A stretch of 64,000 bases of DNA from Cherax quadricarinatus (taxonomy: Eukaryota > Arthropoda > Malacostraca > Decapoda > Parastacidae). Position 1 is the stretch's first letter. Each line of letters begins with the position of its first letter. The translations under genes and the position numbers were made by a program. Shown in pieces: positions 10,513 through 21,444 of the stretch. The notes beneath the pieces are model-generated. The model was not told the origin of the DNA, did no database searches, and worked only from the letters and a program-made list of their open reading frames with translations. The stretch is taken from positions 181,647-245,646 of the forward strand of contig NW_027195261.1 of assembly GCF_038502225.1 (NCBI RefSeq), given 5' to 3'.

Positions 10513-13246
10513 TATAGAGGTATGGGTGTTTGTGGGAAACATTCAGGCTGCAGCATTAGGGTTAAAAACAGCAGTTATTACCGGGATACATTGGGGATAG
10601 TCAATATTCAAAATAAAGTTGCTAGTAATGGCAAATCAATTGATCAACAAAGAGAGATAGTAGAGGGCAACGAGTGACTAGCTCCCTTAAGGTTTACTAT
10701 ACAAATAGTAGAAGTCTAAGAAATAAGATAGATGAGCTAAGATTACTTGCAAGTGTAGGTAATATAGATATTATTGGTATGACAGAGACCTGGTTCAACC
10801 TGTATGATAGAGAAATGCTTTCTGAATGCAACATACAGGGTTATAAACTATTCCACACTCATAGGGTCAACAGGAAGGGTGGTGGAGTGGTGATGTATGT
10901 CAGAGAAAATTTAAATTTTTGTCTTAGACATGATGTAAGATTAGAAACATTGAACACAGAATCTGTTTGGCTACAGTTTCTCGAGGGATGTGACTAATTA
11001 ATTTTGGGTGTGATTTATAGGCCCCCAGACCTTGATAGGGAGTGAAGTAAGCTGTTATGGGACGAAATTCATAAGGCATCTAGATATGAAAATGTTGTGA
11101 TAATGGGAGATTTTAACTTTAGACAAATTGATTGGAACAGTATGACAGGAAATCTTGAGTCTAGTGATTTTCTTAATATGGTTTAGGATTGCTTTTTAGA
11201 ACAGGTTGTGACAGAACCAACTAGAGGAAACAATCTGCTTGACTTGATTCTTGCCAACAAAGATTCACTTATTAATATCTTGAGGTTAATGATGAGCTTG
11301 GGGAAAGTGATCACAAATCACTTAGTTTCAATATATCATGGAATTACCCCAGATAACTGCAATCAAATCTCTGTCCTAGATTTTCGCTTGGCCGACTTCA
11401 TGGGACTGAAAAATTACCTGGGTAGGCTAAATTGGGATGTCCTGACTATGGGTCAGGTACGTGATCTTGGCTGCCAGTATGACTTTTTCAGAGCATAGCT
11501 CTAGCTGCCCAGACAACTTTTGTTCCAAGTAGGGAAATTAGATCTAACAAAAATGATCCCAAATGGATGAACAATAGATTAAAACATCTCGTTGGTCAAA
11601 AGAGAAGCATATATAAGCATATCAAAAGAGGGAATACGCAGTTAAGAAATCAATATATTCAATTAAATAGAAAAATAAAGACAGGAATAAGAAAAGCAAA
11701 AAGGGATTATGAGGCTAAGGTCGCAAGGGATTCAAGGACTAACCCAAAAGGGTTCCTTCAGGTATACAGAAGTAATATTAGGGACAAGATTGGCCCACTT
11801 AAGGGTAACTCTGGTCAGATCACTGACAGTGATAAGGATATGTGTGAAATTCTCAATACCTACTTCCTCTCAGTTTTCACCCAAGAAAATACTAGCAATA
11901 TTCCTGAAATAATAGATTATATAGAACAGGATGACAATAAACTCTTTACGATTGTGGTAGCTAGTGACATGGTCCTCAGACAAATAGAGAAACTAAAAAC
12001 CTAACAAATCCCCAGGCCCTGATGAACTGTTTGCAAGGGTGTTAAAGGAATATAAAGAGGAACTTAGCATACCTTTGGCTAATCTTTTTAACATATCACT
12101 ACAAACTAGCATAATGCCTGAAGAGTGGAAAATGGCAAATGTAATACCTATTTACAAGGCAGGTGACAGGTCCTTGGCTTCGAACTATAGACCAATAAGC
12201 CTTACCTCCATAGTGGGAAAATTTATGGAATCAATAATTGCCGAAGCAATTCGTAGCCATCTTGATAGGCACAGATTGATTAATGAATCTCAACACGGTT
12301 TTAGAAAGGTTTTAGAAAGTCTTACGAATTTACTAACTTTTTTCTCTAAGTTGTTTGAGGAGATAGATCATGGTAATAAATATGATACTGTGTTTATGGA
12401 CTTCAGTAAGGCTTTTGATAGAGTTCCACACCAGAGGCTATTGAGGAAACGTAAGGCACATGGAATAGGAGAAATTTTTTCCTGGGTAGAGGCATGGCTG
12501 ACAAATAGGCAGCAGAGAGTTTGCATAAATGGGGAGAAATCAGAATGGGGGCACATCACAAGCAGTGTTCCTCAGGGGTCAGGGTTGGGCCAGTTGTTGT
12601 TCACAATTTACATAAATAACATAGATGAGGGAATAAATAGCGACATAAGCAAATCTGCTGATAACACCAAAATAGGCCATCCAATTCATTCTAATGAGGA
12701 CACTAGAGCACTCCAGGCTGATTTGAATAGACTGATGCAATGGTCAGAGAAGTGGCAGATGCAGTTTAATATTGACAAATGCAAAGTTCTAAATGTTGGA
12801 CAAGTAAATAACCATGCCACAAATAATCTAAAAAATGTAGATCTTAATACTACTGATTGCAAAAAGGATTTAGGAGTTCTGGTTAGCAGTAATTTAAAAC
12901 CAAGACAATAGTGCATTAGTGTTCACAGTAAAGCTAACAGAATTCTTGGCTTCATATCTAGAAGTATAAATAATGGAAGTCCTCAGGTTGTTCTTCAACT
13001 CTATATATCCTTGGTTAGGCTTCACTTAGACTATGCTGCTCATTTCTGGTCACCGTATTACAGAATGGATATAAATGCTCTCGAAAACGTACAGAGGAGG
13101 ATGACAAAGATGATCCCATGTATCAGAAATCTTCCCTATGAGGATAGACTGAGGGCCCTGAATCTGCACTCTCTCGAAAGGCGTAGAATTAGGGGGGATA
13201 TGATAGAGGTGTATAAATGGAAAACAGGAACAAATAAAAGGGATGT

Positions 13247-14217
13247 AAATATTATTTTATTATTAACACACTGGCCGATTCCCACCAAGGCAGGGTGGCC
13301 CGAAAAAGAAAAACTTTCACCATCATTCACTCCATCACTGTCTTGCCAAAAGGGTGCTTTACACTACAGTTTTTAAACTGCAACATTAACACCCCTCCTT
13401 CAGAGTGCAGGCACTGTACTTCCCATCTCCAGGACTCAAGTCCGGCCTGCCGGTTTCCCTGAATCCCTTCATAAATGTTGCTTTGCTCACACTCCAACAG
13501 CACATCAAGTATTAAAAACCATTTGTCTCCATTCACTCCTAGCAAACACGCTCAGGCATGCCTGCTGGAAGTCCAAGCCCCTCCCACACAAAATCTCCTT
13601 TACCTCCCTCCAACCTTTCCTAGGCCAACCCCTACCCCGCCTTCCTTCCACTACAGACTGATACACTCTTGAAGTCATTCTGTTTCGCTCCATTCTCTCT
13701 ACATGTCCGGACCACCTCAACAACCCTTCCTCAGCCCTCTGGACAACAGTTTTGGTAATCCCGCCCCTCCTCCTAACTTCCAAACTACGAATTCTCTGCA
13801 TTATATTCACACCACACATTGCCCTCAGACATGACATCTCCACTGCCTCCAGCCTTCTCCTCGCTGCAACATTCATCACCCATGCTTCACACCCATATAA
13901 GAGCGTTGGTAAAACTATACTCTCATACATTCCCCTCTTTGGCTCCAAGGACAAAGTTCTTTGTCTCCACAGACTCCTAAGTGCACCGCTCACCCTTTTC
14001 CCCTCATCAGTCTATGATTCACCTCATCTTTCATAGACCCATCCACTGACACGTCCACTCCCAAATATCTGAATACATGTACATTCACCTCCTCCATACT
14101 CTCTCCCTCTAATCTGATATCCAATCTTTCATCACCTAATCTTTTTGTTATCCTCATAACCTTACTCTTTCCTGTATTTACTTTTAATTTTCTTCTTTTG
14201 CATACCCTACCAAATTC
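13247..14217 (-). mobile_element. NL-B1: 5'-truncated RTE-like element
   Basis: The 3' end is at the left: the minus-strand tail is A/T-rich (AATAATAAAATAA) after the box CCCTGCCTTGGTGGGAATCGG. The right end stops abruptly at 14217, in the middle of the RT region. NL-A1 resumes directly at 14218, so this is a clean late insertion into that element. Closely matching copies are at 24789-26752 and 42615-44213. Confidence 0.85.
13505..13993 (-). pseudogene. NL-B1 RT C-terminal domain
   Basis: This is the RT thumb/C-terminal part: GALRSLWRQRTLSLEPKRG, LPTLLYGCEAWVMN, RRLEAVEMSCLRAM, RRRGGITKTVVQRAEEGLLRW and GHVERMERNR blocks, ending SEWRQMVFNT. The YGCExW...GHVxRM pattern is common in RTE-like and related non-LTR elements. 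Upstream sequence continues to 14217 in other frames and includes VNVFRYLGVD-like wording. Confidence 0.8.
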
Positions 14218-15321
14218 AAAATAGTGTGCTGAAAATTTCCAGCCAAGACAGGGCTCGCAGCAATGGTTTCAAGCTGGAAAAATTCAGATTCAGGAAGGAT
14301 ATAGGAAAGCATTGGTTTGGTAATAGAGTTGTGGATGAATGGAACAAACTCTTGAGTACAGTTATTGAGGCTAAAACATTGTGTAGTTTTAAAAATAGGT
14401 TAGATAAATACATGAGTGGGTGTGGGCGGCTGTGAGTTGGACCTGGCTAGCTTGTGCTGCTGGGTCTAGTGCCACGCTCCTTCCTTGAGTGGAGGTGACC
14501 AGACTGGGTAGGTCATTGGGCTAATTCGGAGGGGGGGGTCATTTGGCTAATCCGAGGGGGTACATAGACCTGCTCCACATGGGTCAGTAGGCCTGTTGCA
14601 GTGTTCCTTCTTTCTTATGTTATGTTCTAGGGAACACCTGTCTAATCTGGAGTGAAGTAATCTAGCTAATAATTTTATTGATGATCATGCTTACCATTAT
14701 GAAGAGATTTCCGTTTATGAAGTTTTTCTTAATAATGTACAATTAGCTCAGAGCATATATATTCCCCAAAAAGATATTAGGTCAAATAATAATGACCACA
14801 AATGAGTTAACAGTAGGTTAAAGCATACACTAGGAGAGAAAAAGGTAATTTATAGGTGCATCTAAAGAAGAGAGATTAACCTTATTGACCAATTTGTTCA
14901 GTTAAAAAGAGAAGTGAAAAAGGGGATTAGAAAAGCTAAACTCGACAATGAAATTAGAGTTGCTAATGAATTAAAGACTAATCCAAAAGGGTTCTTTCTG
15001 GTGTACAGGACGAAGGTGAATGAAAAGTAGGATCTCTGAAAATTGGGAATGGACAGGTGGTGGATACCGAACTGGAAATGTGTTCTCTATTTAATGATTT
15101 TTTTTTTTTTGCCAGTCTTTACTCTAGAACACATTAATGAGATTCCAGAAATTAACAATTACTGTATTCAGTTCCTGAAGAATTCAAATTAACGAATATT
15201 ATTGTTACAGTGGGACATGCTAATCAGATAGATAAACTGAAACAGAATAAGTCCCCGGGACCCGATGAGTTGTTTTCCAGGGTACTTAAAGAATGCAAGA
15301 TGCAACTTAGTCAGCCATTAA

Positions 15322-16649
15322 CCCGTTCAGGGTCGAGAGGCCCTCTTCTAAACTTGTTCTCAGGGTCTAAAATTTTTCAGAAAAAAAAAAAAAAATTTCT
15401 TATGATATGATAGAGAATCTTTTCCCAATCATAATGACACTGAAAGTATGAAATCTGATGGAAAACTTATGGAATTATGCTCCCGCAAAGTTAGTGGTCT
15501 CGATGTTTACGCATTGGCGATTTCGCCCACTTTGAGCCCTATTTTCTGCCAATTCCAGTGTACTAGTCGACAAAAATCATAACTATTTTGCTTGAACCAC
15601 ATTTTTTCTTTCAAATGAGTACAAAAAACTACCCATTTACTGATTTCAACTATCCAATAAAGTGGTCAGAAACTGGCAATTTTTCCAATTTCACATAAAT
15701 TTCAAAGATGCCAATTTCCAAATAGGGTCCAGAATAAACAAGACAGACATTCCTGGCACTAAAATAATGTTTTCTCTGTTCATTAGTCACGTCTCCAGGC
15801 CCCTCTTACATCTCTTTTGCTTTCCAATTTGAATTTTTATTCTCTCAAAAAAATAGAAGATTTATGTTATGCAGACTACTGCATTAGTATAGAAATGGTG
15901 TAGAAATGGTATAAATAATATCAGCGCACTTGTGGAAGAACATTAGACCCACTAGCTGACGTGTATTGAACGCTTGGCTTGATTTGTTTACTTTTGAAAT
16001 TTGGCAAAAATCGAGACCCAGTGGCTTCGTGGCTAAAGCTCTCACTTCACACATAGAGGACCCAGGTTCGATTCTCGGTGGGTGGAAACATTTCGACGCA
16101 TTTCCTTACACCTGTTGTCCTGTTCACCTAGCAGAAATTAGGTACCTGGGTGTTAGTTGACTGGTGTGGGTCGCATCCTGGGGACAAAATTGAGGACCCC
16201 AATGGAAATAAGTTAGACAGTCCTTGATGACGCACTGACTTTCTTGGGTTATCCTGGGTGGCTAACCCTCCGGGGTTGAAAATCCGAAGAAAGTCTTATC
16301 TCTTATCAATTTCAAGGTACTTTTCATTGTGAAATCAATCAAAATCATCTAAATTTCTGTAATATGTCATCCATTCTATAAAATGAGACCAGGAAAACTA
16401 GAATACAACCATAAATACACTGCAAAATCACTGCTTTAAACCAAAAACATTGTCAGAGTTTCTTTTTTCTCATGCACTGTGTGCTGCAAGATTTTTTTTA
16501 TTCTGTGCACACTGACCACATAGACTCATTCTTTCATATTTGGCCTACCAGCTTTCTCTTGCTAGATTTGAAGGCACTAGAATTTATGCATACTAGTACG
16601 TCAACCCTTTCGTGTAAGCCGTAATAGTACATTGGAAACCCTGAAAGGG
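15322..16649. mobile_element. PBm-1: piggyBac-type MITE carrying a SINE
   Basis: TTAA lies on both sides (15318-15321 and 16650-16653). Ends CCCGTTCAGGGTC and, at the right, AACCCTGAAAGGG (inverse CCCTTTCAGGGTT) are short inverted repeats. There is no coding capacity in 1328 bp. Joining the flanks at one TTAA rebuilds the RT frame (KMQLSQPL-TSVFNAS). The interior is AT-rich and unrecognised apart from the SINE at 16014-16307. The ends differ from PB-1, so another piggyBac subfamily moved it. Confidence 0.85.
16014..16307 (+). repeat. SINE-T1: tRNA-derived SINE
   Basis: The 5' part looks like a tRNA gene: an A-box-like GTGGCTTCGTGGCTAAAGC and a B-box GGTTCGATTC (16066-16075), about 40 bases apart. 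A roughly 200-bp body follows, including TACCTGGGTGTTAGT and a CTGACTTTCTTGGGTTATCC block, ending in a TTATCTCTTATC tail. A second copy in reverse lies at 36986-37287. RNA polymerase III would read it from the internal boxes. It is not a functional tRNA: the acceptor stem and CCA-adjacent bases are not maintained. Confidence 0.85.
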
Positions 16650-16653
16650 TTAA

Positions 16654-17478
16654 CAAGTGTGTTTAATGCATCCATCTTAACTGGTGCTGTGCCAGAGATT
16701 TGGAAGACAGCTAATGTAGTTCCTATGTTTAAATCAGGGGATAGGTCTATTCCATCAAATTACAGTCCACTAAGCCTGACATCTATAGTATGCAAATTAT
16801 TAGAATCAGTTATAGCTGATATTATTAGAAGTCATCTTGAAGAGCATAACTTGATTAATGAATCTCAGCATTGGGTCACGAGAGGTCGTTCCTGCCTGAC
16901 AAATTTAATGTCTTCAATAAAACATTTGAGGCAGTAGACAGCAATAAAGAATATGATATTGTTTATTTGGATTTCAGTATAGCCTTTGATAGAATACCTC
17001 ACAAGTGACTTAAGAAAGGTGGCAGCTCCTGGTATAGGAGGTAAAGTTCTAGCATGGATAAAGGCATGGCTTACCAACAGAAAGCAGAGAGTTTCCATTA
17101 ATGGGGTCAAATCTGAATGGGGATTAGTCACTAGCGGTGTTCCACAAGGATCAGTTCTTGGCCCTCTGTTATTCATAATTTACATTAATGACCTTGATGA
17201 TAGAATTACTAGTGACATGAGCAAATTTGCTGATGATACAAAAATAGGCTGTATGATTAATTCCGAGGAAGATACCAATGAACTCCAGGAGGATTAGGAC
17301 AAAATGTTTTGGTCTGAAAAATGGCAGATGAAGTTCACCGTGGACAAGTGTAAAGTACTAACCATTGGTAATGAAAATAACCCTGTAAGTTATAAACTAG
17401 GTGAAGTAGCGCGTGATCATACAGTATGTGAAGAAGACTTGGAAGTCATGGTAAGCAGAAATCTAAAGCAAAGACAGC
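16654..17478 (+). pseudogene. NL-F reverse transcriptase, partial
   Basis: RT palm blocks in order: VVPMFKSGDRS, NYSPLSLTSIVCKLLESV, NLINESQHWVTRGRSCLTNL, a broken DFSIAFDRIPH, then WIKAWLTNRKQRV, SGVPQGSVLGPLLFIIYINDL and SKFADDTKIGC, which keeps both catalytic aspartates. It continues to EKWQMKFTVDKCKVL and DLEVMVSRNLK. Stops at 16937 and 17296 and a frameshift near 17005 break it. Confidence 0.82.
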
Positions 17479-18656
17479 AGGGATGGGGTTCACTTATCCA
17501 GGGCAGGTGTGGGTTTTCTTGCTAGCTCCGTTGAGAGTGTTGTTAGGTTGAAATCTCCTAGTAGTAAGATGTATGGGGCAGGTGTTGGGAGATTTTCCAG
17601 ACAGTGGTCAGTTTTCTCAAGCTGCTCCTTGAATTGCTGGGAAGTTGCATCTGGAGGCTTGTATACTACCACAGTGACAAGGTTTTGGTTTTCGATCTTT
17701 ACCACCAAAACTTCAACTACATCATTTGAGGTGTTTAGTAGTTATGTGCAAATGAGCTACTCTGTGACATACAGGTCAACCTCCCCTTGTTGCCTGTTTA
17801 GTCTGTCACATCAGAATAGGTTATAACCTGGGATCTATATTTCGTTGTCATAATGATCCTTTATGTGGGTCTCTGTGAATGCTGCAAACATTGCATTTGA
17901 CTCAGTGACCAGTAAGGAATTTTGTTGTTTTTTTTGGTGGCTTTAGACCCTGCATGTTTTCAAAGACAAATGTCATATTGGTGGGATTTAGGTTTTATTT
18001 GCTGGCTCTAATATCTGTTGTTCTGGGGTAGAGGCCAATGTCTGTGCCTCTGCTCTAGAAGTGTTTTCAGGTGGTGTAGGATTAATGTCATTTCTTGCCA
18101 GTCTTTTTTCCCTTCTGGCCCTTGAAAACCTCTGTCCCTGGAGAGGTTGAGGTTCCTCTCTTTTATTTTCCATAGTCTGGCTGGTCTGTGTCTTCTAGTC
18201 CCCTTTAGATGATGTGCCTGGCAGTATGCATTGTAGCATTTTCTTTCATGGATTGATGAGTGACACATTTCTGGGTGAAATAAGTTGCAAGAAAGAAAGT
18301 TGCACTCTCCTGTTGTCATGTGGGTGTTGCATTTTTTGGGGATTTTCAAAGGTGCATGTTCCACCTGTTTTACCAGATATACTGTGCCTTCAGATACCCA
18401 AGGCATAATATTTACATAGATTGTACTTCTGTTTGCTAGGATTTATTGAAGCTGCATTCACTGCTGGTGCATTTATTTTTCATGTTTCCTCAATATCTTT
18501 TACCCCTGTATGGACATCAGTGCTTCCACCAGGTTTTGCTGTTAGTATGTCGACACTATTCCCCGAGGCCTCATCCCATTTTGATCCATCTCCAACAGTA
18601 TCTCTATTTTGAACCTCTGTGGACTGAATAAGGTTGTCTTCAGTGTCCTCCAGGAC
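17479..18656 (-). pseudogene. NL-C-like fragment: ORF1 C-terminus and endonuclease start
   Basis: Read on the minus strand it begins with the CCCH zinc-finger tail of a PHD/CCCH ORF1 protein (CNTHMTTGECNFLSCNLFHP, ERKCYNAYCQAHHLKGTRR, about 18150-18345). It passes the ORF1/ORF2 junction and reaches the endonuclease (VVYKPPDATSQQF, ILLLGDFNL, about 17560-17700), where it stops. It is the same family group as NL-C1 but clearly older, with many differences and stops. Both ends are abrupt. The right part (18420-18656) is a divergent ORF1 linker. Confidence 0.8.
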
Positions 18657-19083
18657 ACTTGCAATCCCATTCATTGATAACTTGGACATATTCTATGTCT
18701 AGCATGATATGTATGCAAGGGTTGGGGTTCATCTCTCTGAGGCTGGAGTGGTTGCATTAGCCAGTTCAATTGAAGGGGTCATTAATGGCTTGTCTAGGAC
18801 TTTAAATTGATAGATTATAGAGATATGGGTGTCTGTGGGAAACAATCAAGCTGCAGTACTAGGGTTGAAAACAGAAGATGTAACCAGGATGCCTCAGGGA
18901 TATGTTTGAAAGACAATATTCAAAATAAATTGCTAGTAAAGGTAAAGCAATTGATCAATGAACAAATAGAGGTAGTAGAGGGCAACAAGTGACTAGCTCC
19001 CTTAAGGTTTACTATACAAATAGTAGGAGTCTTAAGAAATAAGATACATGAGCTAAGATTACTTGCAAGTGTAGGTAATATAG

Positions 19084-19547
19084 AGCTTTCTTTCAACACA
19101 CCGGCCGTATCCCACTGAGGCAGGGTGGCCCAAAAGGAAAAACGAAAGTTTCTCCTTTTACATTTAGCAATATATACAGGAGAAGAGGTTACTAGCTCCT
19201 TGCTCCCGGCATTTTAGTCGCCTCTTACAACACGCATGGCTTACGGAGGAAGAATTCTGTTCCACTTCCCCATGGAGGTAAGAGGAAATAAACAAGAACA
19301 AGAACTAGTAAGAAAAATGAAAGAATACCCAGAGGGGTGTGTATATATATGCTTGTACATGTGTGTAGTGTGACCTAAGTGTAAGTAGGAGTAGCAAGAT
19401 ATCTCTGTTATCTAGCGTGTTTATGAGACAGAAAAAGAAACCAGCAATCCTACCATCATGCAAAACAGTTACAGGTTTCTGTTTCACAGTCATCTGGCAG
19501 GACGGTAGTACTTCCCTGGGTGGTTGCTGTCTACCAACCTACTACCT
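19084..19547 (-). repeat. SINE-R: LINE-tailed SINE with perfect 9-bp target duplication
   Basis: 464 bp flanked by GTAATATAG at 19075-19083 and 19548-19556. Its minus-strand 3' end reads GGCCACCCTGCCTCAGTGGGATACGGCCGGTGTGTTGAAAGAAAG. The first two thirds of that closely match the 3' terminus of the NL-B elements, so it probably borrows the NL-B reverse transcriptase. The body has TA-rich repeats (TATATATAC) and a conserved-looking block GCATGGCTTACGGAGGAAG on the plus strand. I associate this sequence with decapod genomes, from memory only. Confidence 0.8.
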
Positions 19548-20300
19548 GTAATATAGATATTATTGCTATAACAGAGACCTCGTTCAACTTGGAAGATAGA
19601 AAAATGCCCTCTGAATGCAACATACAGGGTTATAAACTATTCTATTCTGATAAGGTCAACAGGAAGGGTGATGGAGTGGCGATGTATATCAGAGATAATT
19701 TAAATTGTGTTAGACAAGATATAACATTAGGAACATTGGACACAGAATCTGTTTGGCTACAGTTTCTCGAGGGTCGTGAAAAGTTAATTGATAGAGAGTG
19801 CAGTAAGCTGCTATGGGATGAAATTCATAAGGCATCTAGATATGAAAAAGTTGTGTTAATGGGAGATTTTAACTTTAGACAAATTGATTGGAACAGTGTG
19901 ACAGGAAATCTTGAGTCTAGTGACTTTCTTGACACGGTTCAGGATTTCTTTTTAAAACAGTTTGTGACAGAACCAACTAGAGGAAACAATCTACTTGACT
20001 TGTTTCTTGCCAACAAAGAGCCACCAGTTAATAATCTTGAGGTTAATGATGAGCTTGGGGAAAATGATGACAAATCACTAGTTTCAATATATCATGGAGT
20101 TACCTGGTTAACTGCAACCAAATCTCTGTCCCAGACTTTCTCTTGGACAATTTCATGGGACTGAAAAATTACATGGGTGGGTTAAATTCTGATGTAATGA
20201 CTATGGGTCAGGTAGGTGGTCTTGGTTGCAAATATGATGTTTTTCAGAGCATAGTTCTAGCTGCCCAGACAACTTTTATTCCGAGTAGGAAAATTATATA

Positions 20301-21444
20301 CAGTGGACCCCCAGTATTCGATGGCATCGGTATTCGATAAATCCAGTTTTCGATGCATTTTAACGCAAAAATTTTTCCTTGGTATTCGATTGAAAACCCG
20401 GTATTCGATACTATTCGTACGAGACCTGTCCACGTGTGGCCTGAACTGCTCCATGTGTGCTAGTGTTTACAAGCCAGCCAGTGTGCGCGCATCTAAGGAT
20501 ACATTTGGTACATTCCATATTATCCATATTATCACTGTGTTTGGTGCTTGTTTCTGCAAAATAAGTCACCATGGGCCCCAAGAAAGCTTCTAGTGCCAAC
20601 CCTTCGAGAAAAAAGTCGCTAATGACTTATGAAATGAAGAAAGAGATAATTGCAAAGTACGAAAGTGGAGTGCGTGTGTCAGAGCTGGTCAGGTTGTATA
20701 ATAAACCCCAATCAACCATCTCCACTATAGTGACCAGGAAAACGGCAATCAAGGAAGCTGTTCTTGCAAAAGGTGCAACTGTGATTACGAAACAGCGACC
20801 GCAAATGTTAGAAAATGTTGAGAGATTGTTACTGGTGTGGATAAATGAAAAACAGATAGCAGGAGATAGCATCTCTCAAGTGATCATTTGTGAAAAGGCT
20901 AGGCAGTTGCATGACGATTTGGTAAAGAAATTGCTGCTAACTAGTGGTGATGTGAGTGAATTTAAGGCTAGCAAAGGTTGGTTTGAAAGATTTAAGAATC
21001 GTAGTGGCATACATAGTGTGATTAGGCATGGTGAGGCTGCCAGTTATGTTGTGCGACAGAAGTCCAGTGACTCTCAAGCTGGTCCTAGTGGCATTAAAAG
21101 AAGAAGGGAAGTAACCCCGGAAAAGGACTTGCTACCTCAAGTCCTAATGGAAGGGGATTCCCCTTATAAACACTAACACCTCTCCCCTCCTCCCATCCCA
21201 TCAATCATCACCAGATCTTCATTAAAGGTAAGTGTCAATTATTTTATTGTTATTGTAATTATTCTATTGCATTAAACTTAATATTTCATGTAGTAAAAAT
21301 TTTTTTTTCATGCTTTTGGGTGTCTTGCATGGATTAATTTGATTTCCATTATTTCTTATGAGGAAAAATGATTCGGTTTTTTATATTATCGGTATTCGAT
21401 GAGTTCTCAGTAACGGATTAATATTGAATACCGGGGGTCCACTG
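20301..21444 (+). mobile_element. Tig-5: internally deleted Tigger with an intact short frame
   Basis: 1144 bp with TA at 20299-20300 and 21445-21446. Ends CAGTGGACCCCCAGTATTCG and the inverse of CAGTGGACCCCCGGTATTC. GGTATTCGAT recurs about five times in the left 110 bp and again near the right end. It interrupts the endonuclease-RT linker of NL-A2, and NL-A2 resumes immediately. It is among the youngest Tiggers here, judged by its unbroken frame and near-perfect TIRs. Confidence 0.92.
20571..21176 (+). CDS. Tig-5 DNA-binding-only protein, 201 codons, uninterrupted
   Basis: Starts at ATG 20571 (MGPKKASSANPS), ends TAA 21174-21176. It contains the complete N-terminal DNA-binding part: psq/CENP-B-type helix-turn-helix (about residues 18-57) and Tc5-type helix-turn-helix (about 78-150, through KGWFERFKNRSG). 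Right after RHGEAAS it joins in frame the C-terminal tail (YVVRQKSSDSQAG... EGDSPYKH). All three catalytic aspartates are gone, so it cannot cut DNA, but it could still occupy Tigger ends and act as a repressor. The open frame may simply reflect youth. Confidence 0.8.
   Translation: MGPKKASSANPSRKKSLMTYEMKKEIIAKYESGVRVSELVRLYNKPQSTISTIVTRKTAIKEAVLAKGATVITKQRPQMLENVERLLLVWINEKQIAGDSISQVIICEKARQLHDDLVKKLLLTSGDVSEFKASKGWFERFKNRSGIHSVIRHGEAASYVVRQKSSDSQAGPSGIKRRREVTPEKDLLPQVLMEGDSPYKH

Larger units (their letters stand above)
10672..14436 (+). pseudogene. NL-A1 ORF2: endonuclease-reverse transcriptase, multiply broken
   Basis: The N-terminal endonuclease (EEP/APE-like, nicks the target) is at 10674-11340, with YYTNSRSLRNKIDEL, MTETW, VIYRPPD, MGDFNFRQIDW and TEPTRGNNLLDLI blocks. 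The RT runs 11567-13245: NYRPISLTSIVGK, FSKAFDRVPHQRLL, SVPQGSGLGQLLF, then SADNTK where FADDTK is expected, so the catalytic YADD/FADD box has lost one aspartate. The last domain resumes at 14219 after the NL-B1 insertion and ends KYMSGCGRL at 14436. Stops at 10997, 11045 and 11187 and several frameshifts inactivate it. Confidence 0.85.
10243..14632 (+). mobile_element. NL-A1: CR1/L2-like non-LTR element, 5' truncated, split by NL-B1
   Basis: The order is the end of ORF1 (esterase-like), endonuclease, reverse transcriptase, then a 3' region ending TTCTTTCTTATGTTATGTTC. The 3' end lacks a poly(A) tract, as in CR1/L2 elements. NL-B1 is inserted at 13247-14217. Homologous copies are NL-A2 (18657-23490) and NL-A3 (minus, 52470-56725). 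Many stops and frameshifts make it a dead copy. Confidence 0.85.
14633..17478 (+). mobile_element. NL-F: decayed relative of NL-A, split by a piggyBac-type MITE
   Basis: From 14640 to 15320 broken frames show the endonuclease-RT linker (RLKHTLGEKK, VQLKREVKKGIRKAKLD, NPKGFFLVYRTK) and KNKSPGPDELFSRVLKECKMQL. At 15322-16649 a MITE intervenes. The RT resumes at 16654 (SVFNASILTGAVPEIWK). A second frameshift lies near 17010. A tract of 12 T's near 15099-15110 interrupts the linker. The wording is close to NL-A but consistently different, so I treat it as a sister family. The element stops at about 17478 without a recognisable 3' end. Confidence 0.75.

Noticed and set aside
16014..16110. tRNA gene
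   Set aside because: A and B boxes are present but the cloverleaf is not complete, and the same sequence recurs with a long non-tRNA body and a tail at 36986-37287: it is a SINE.
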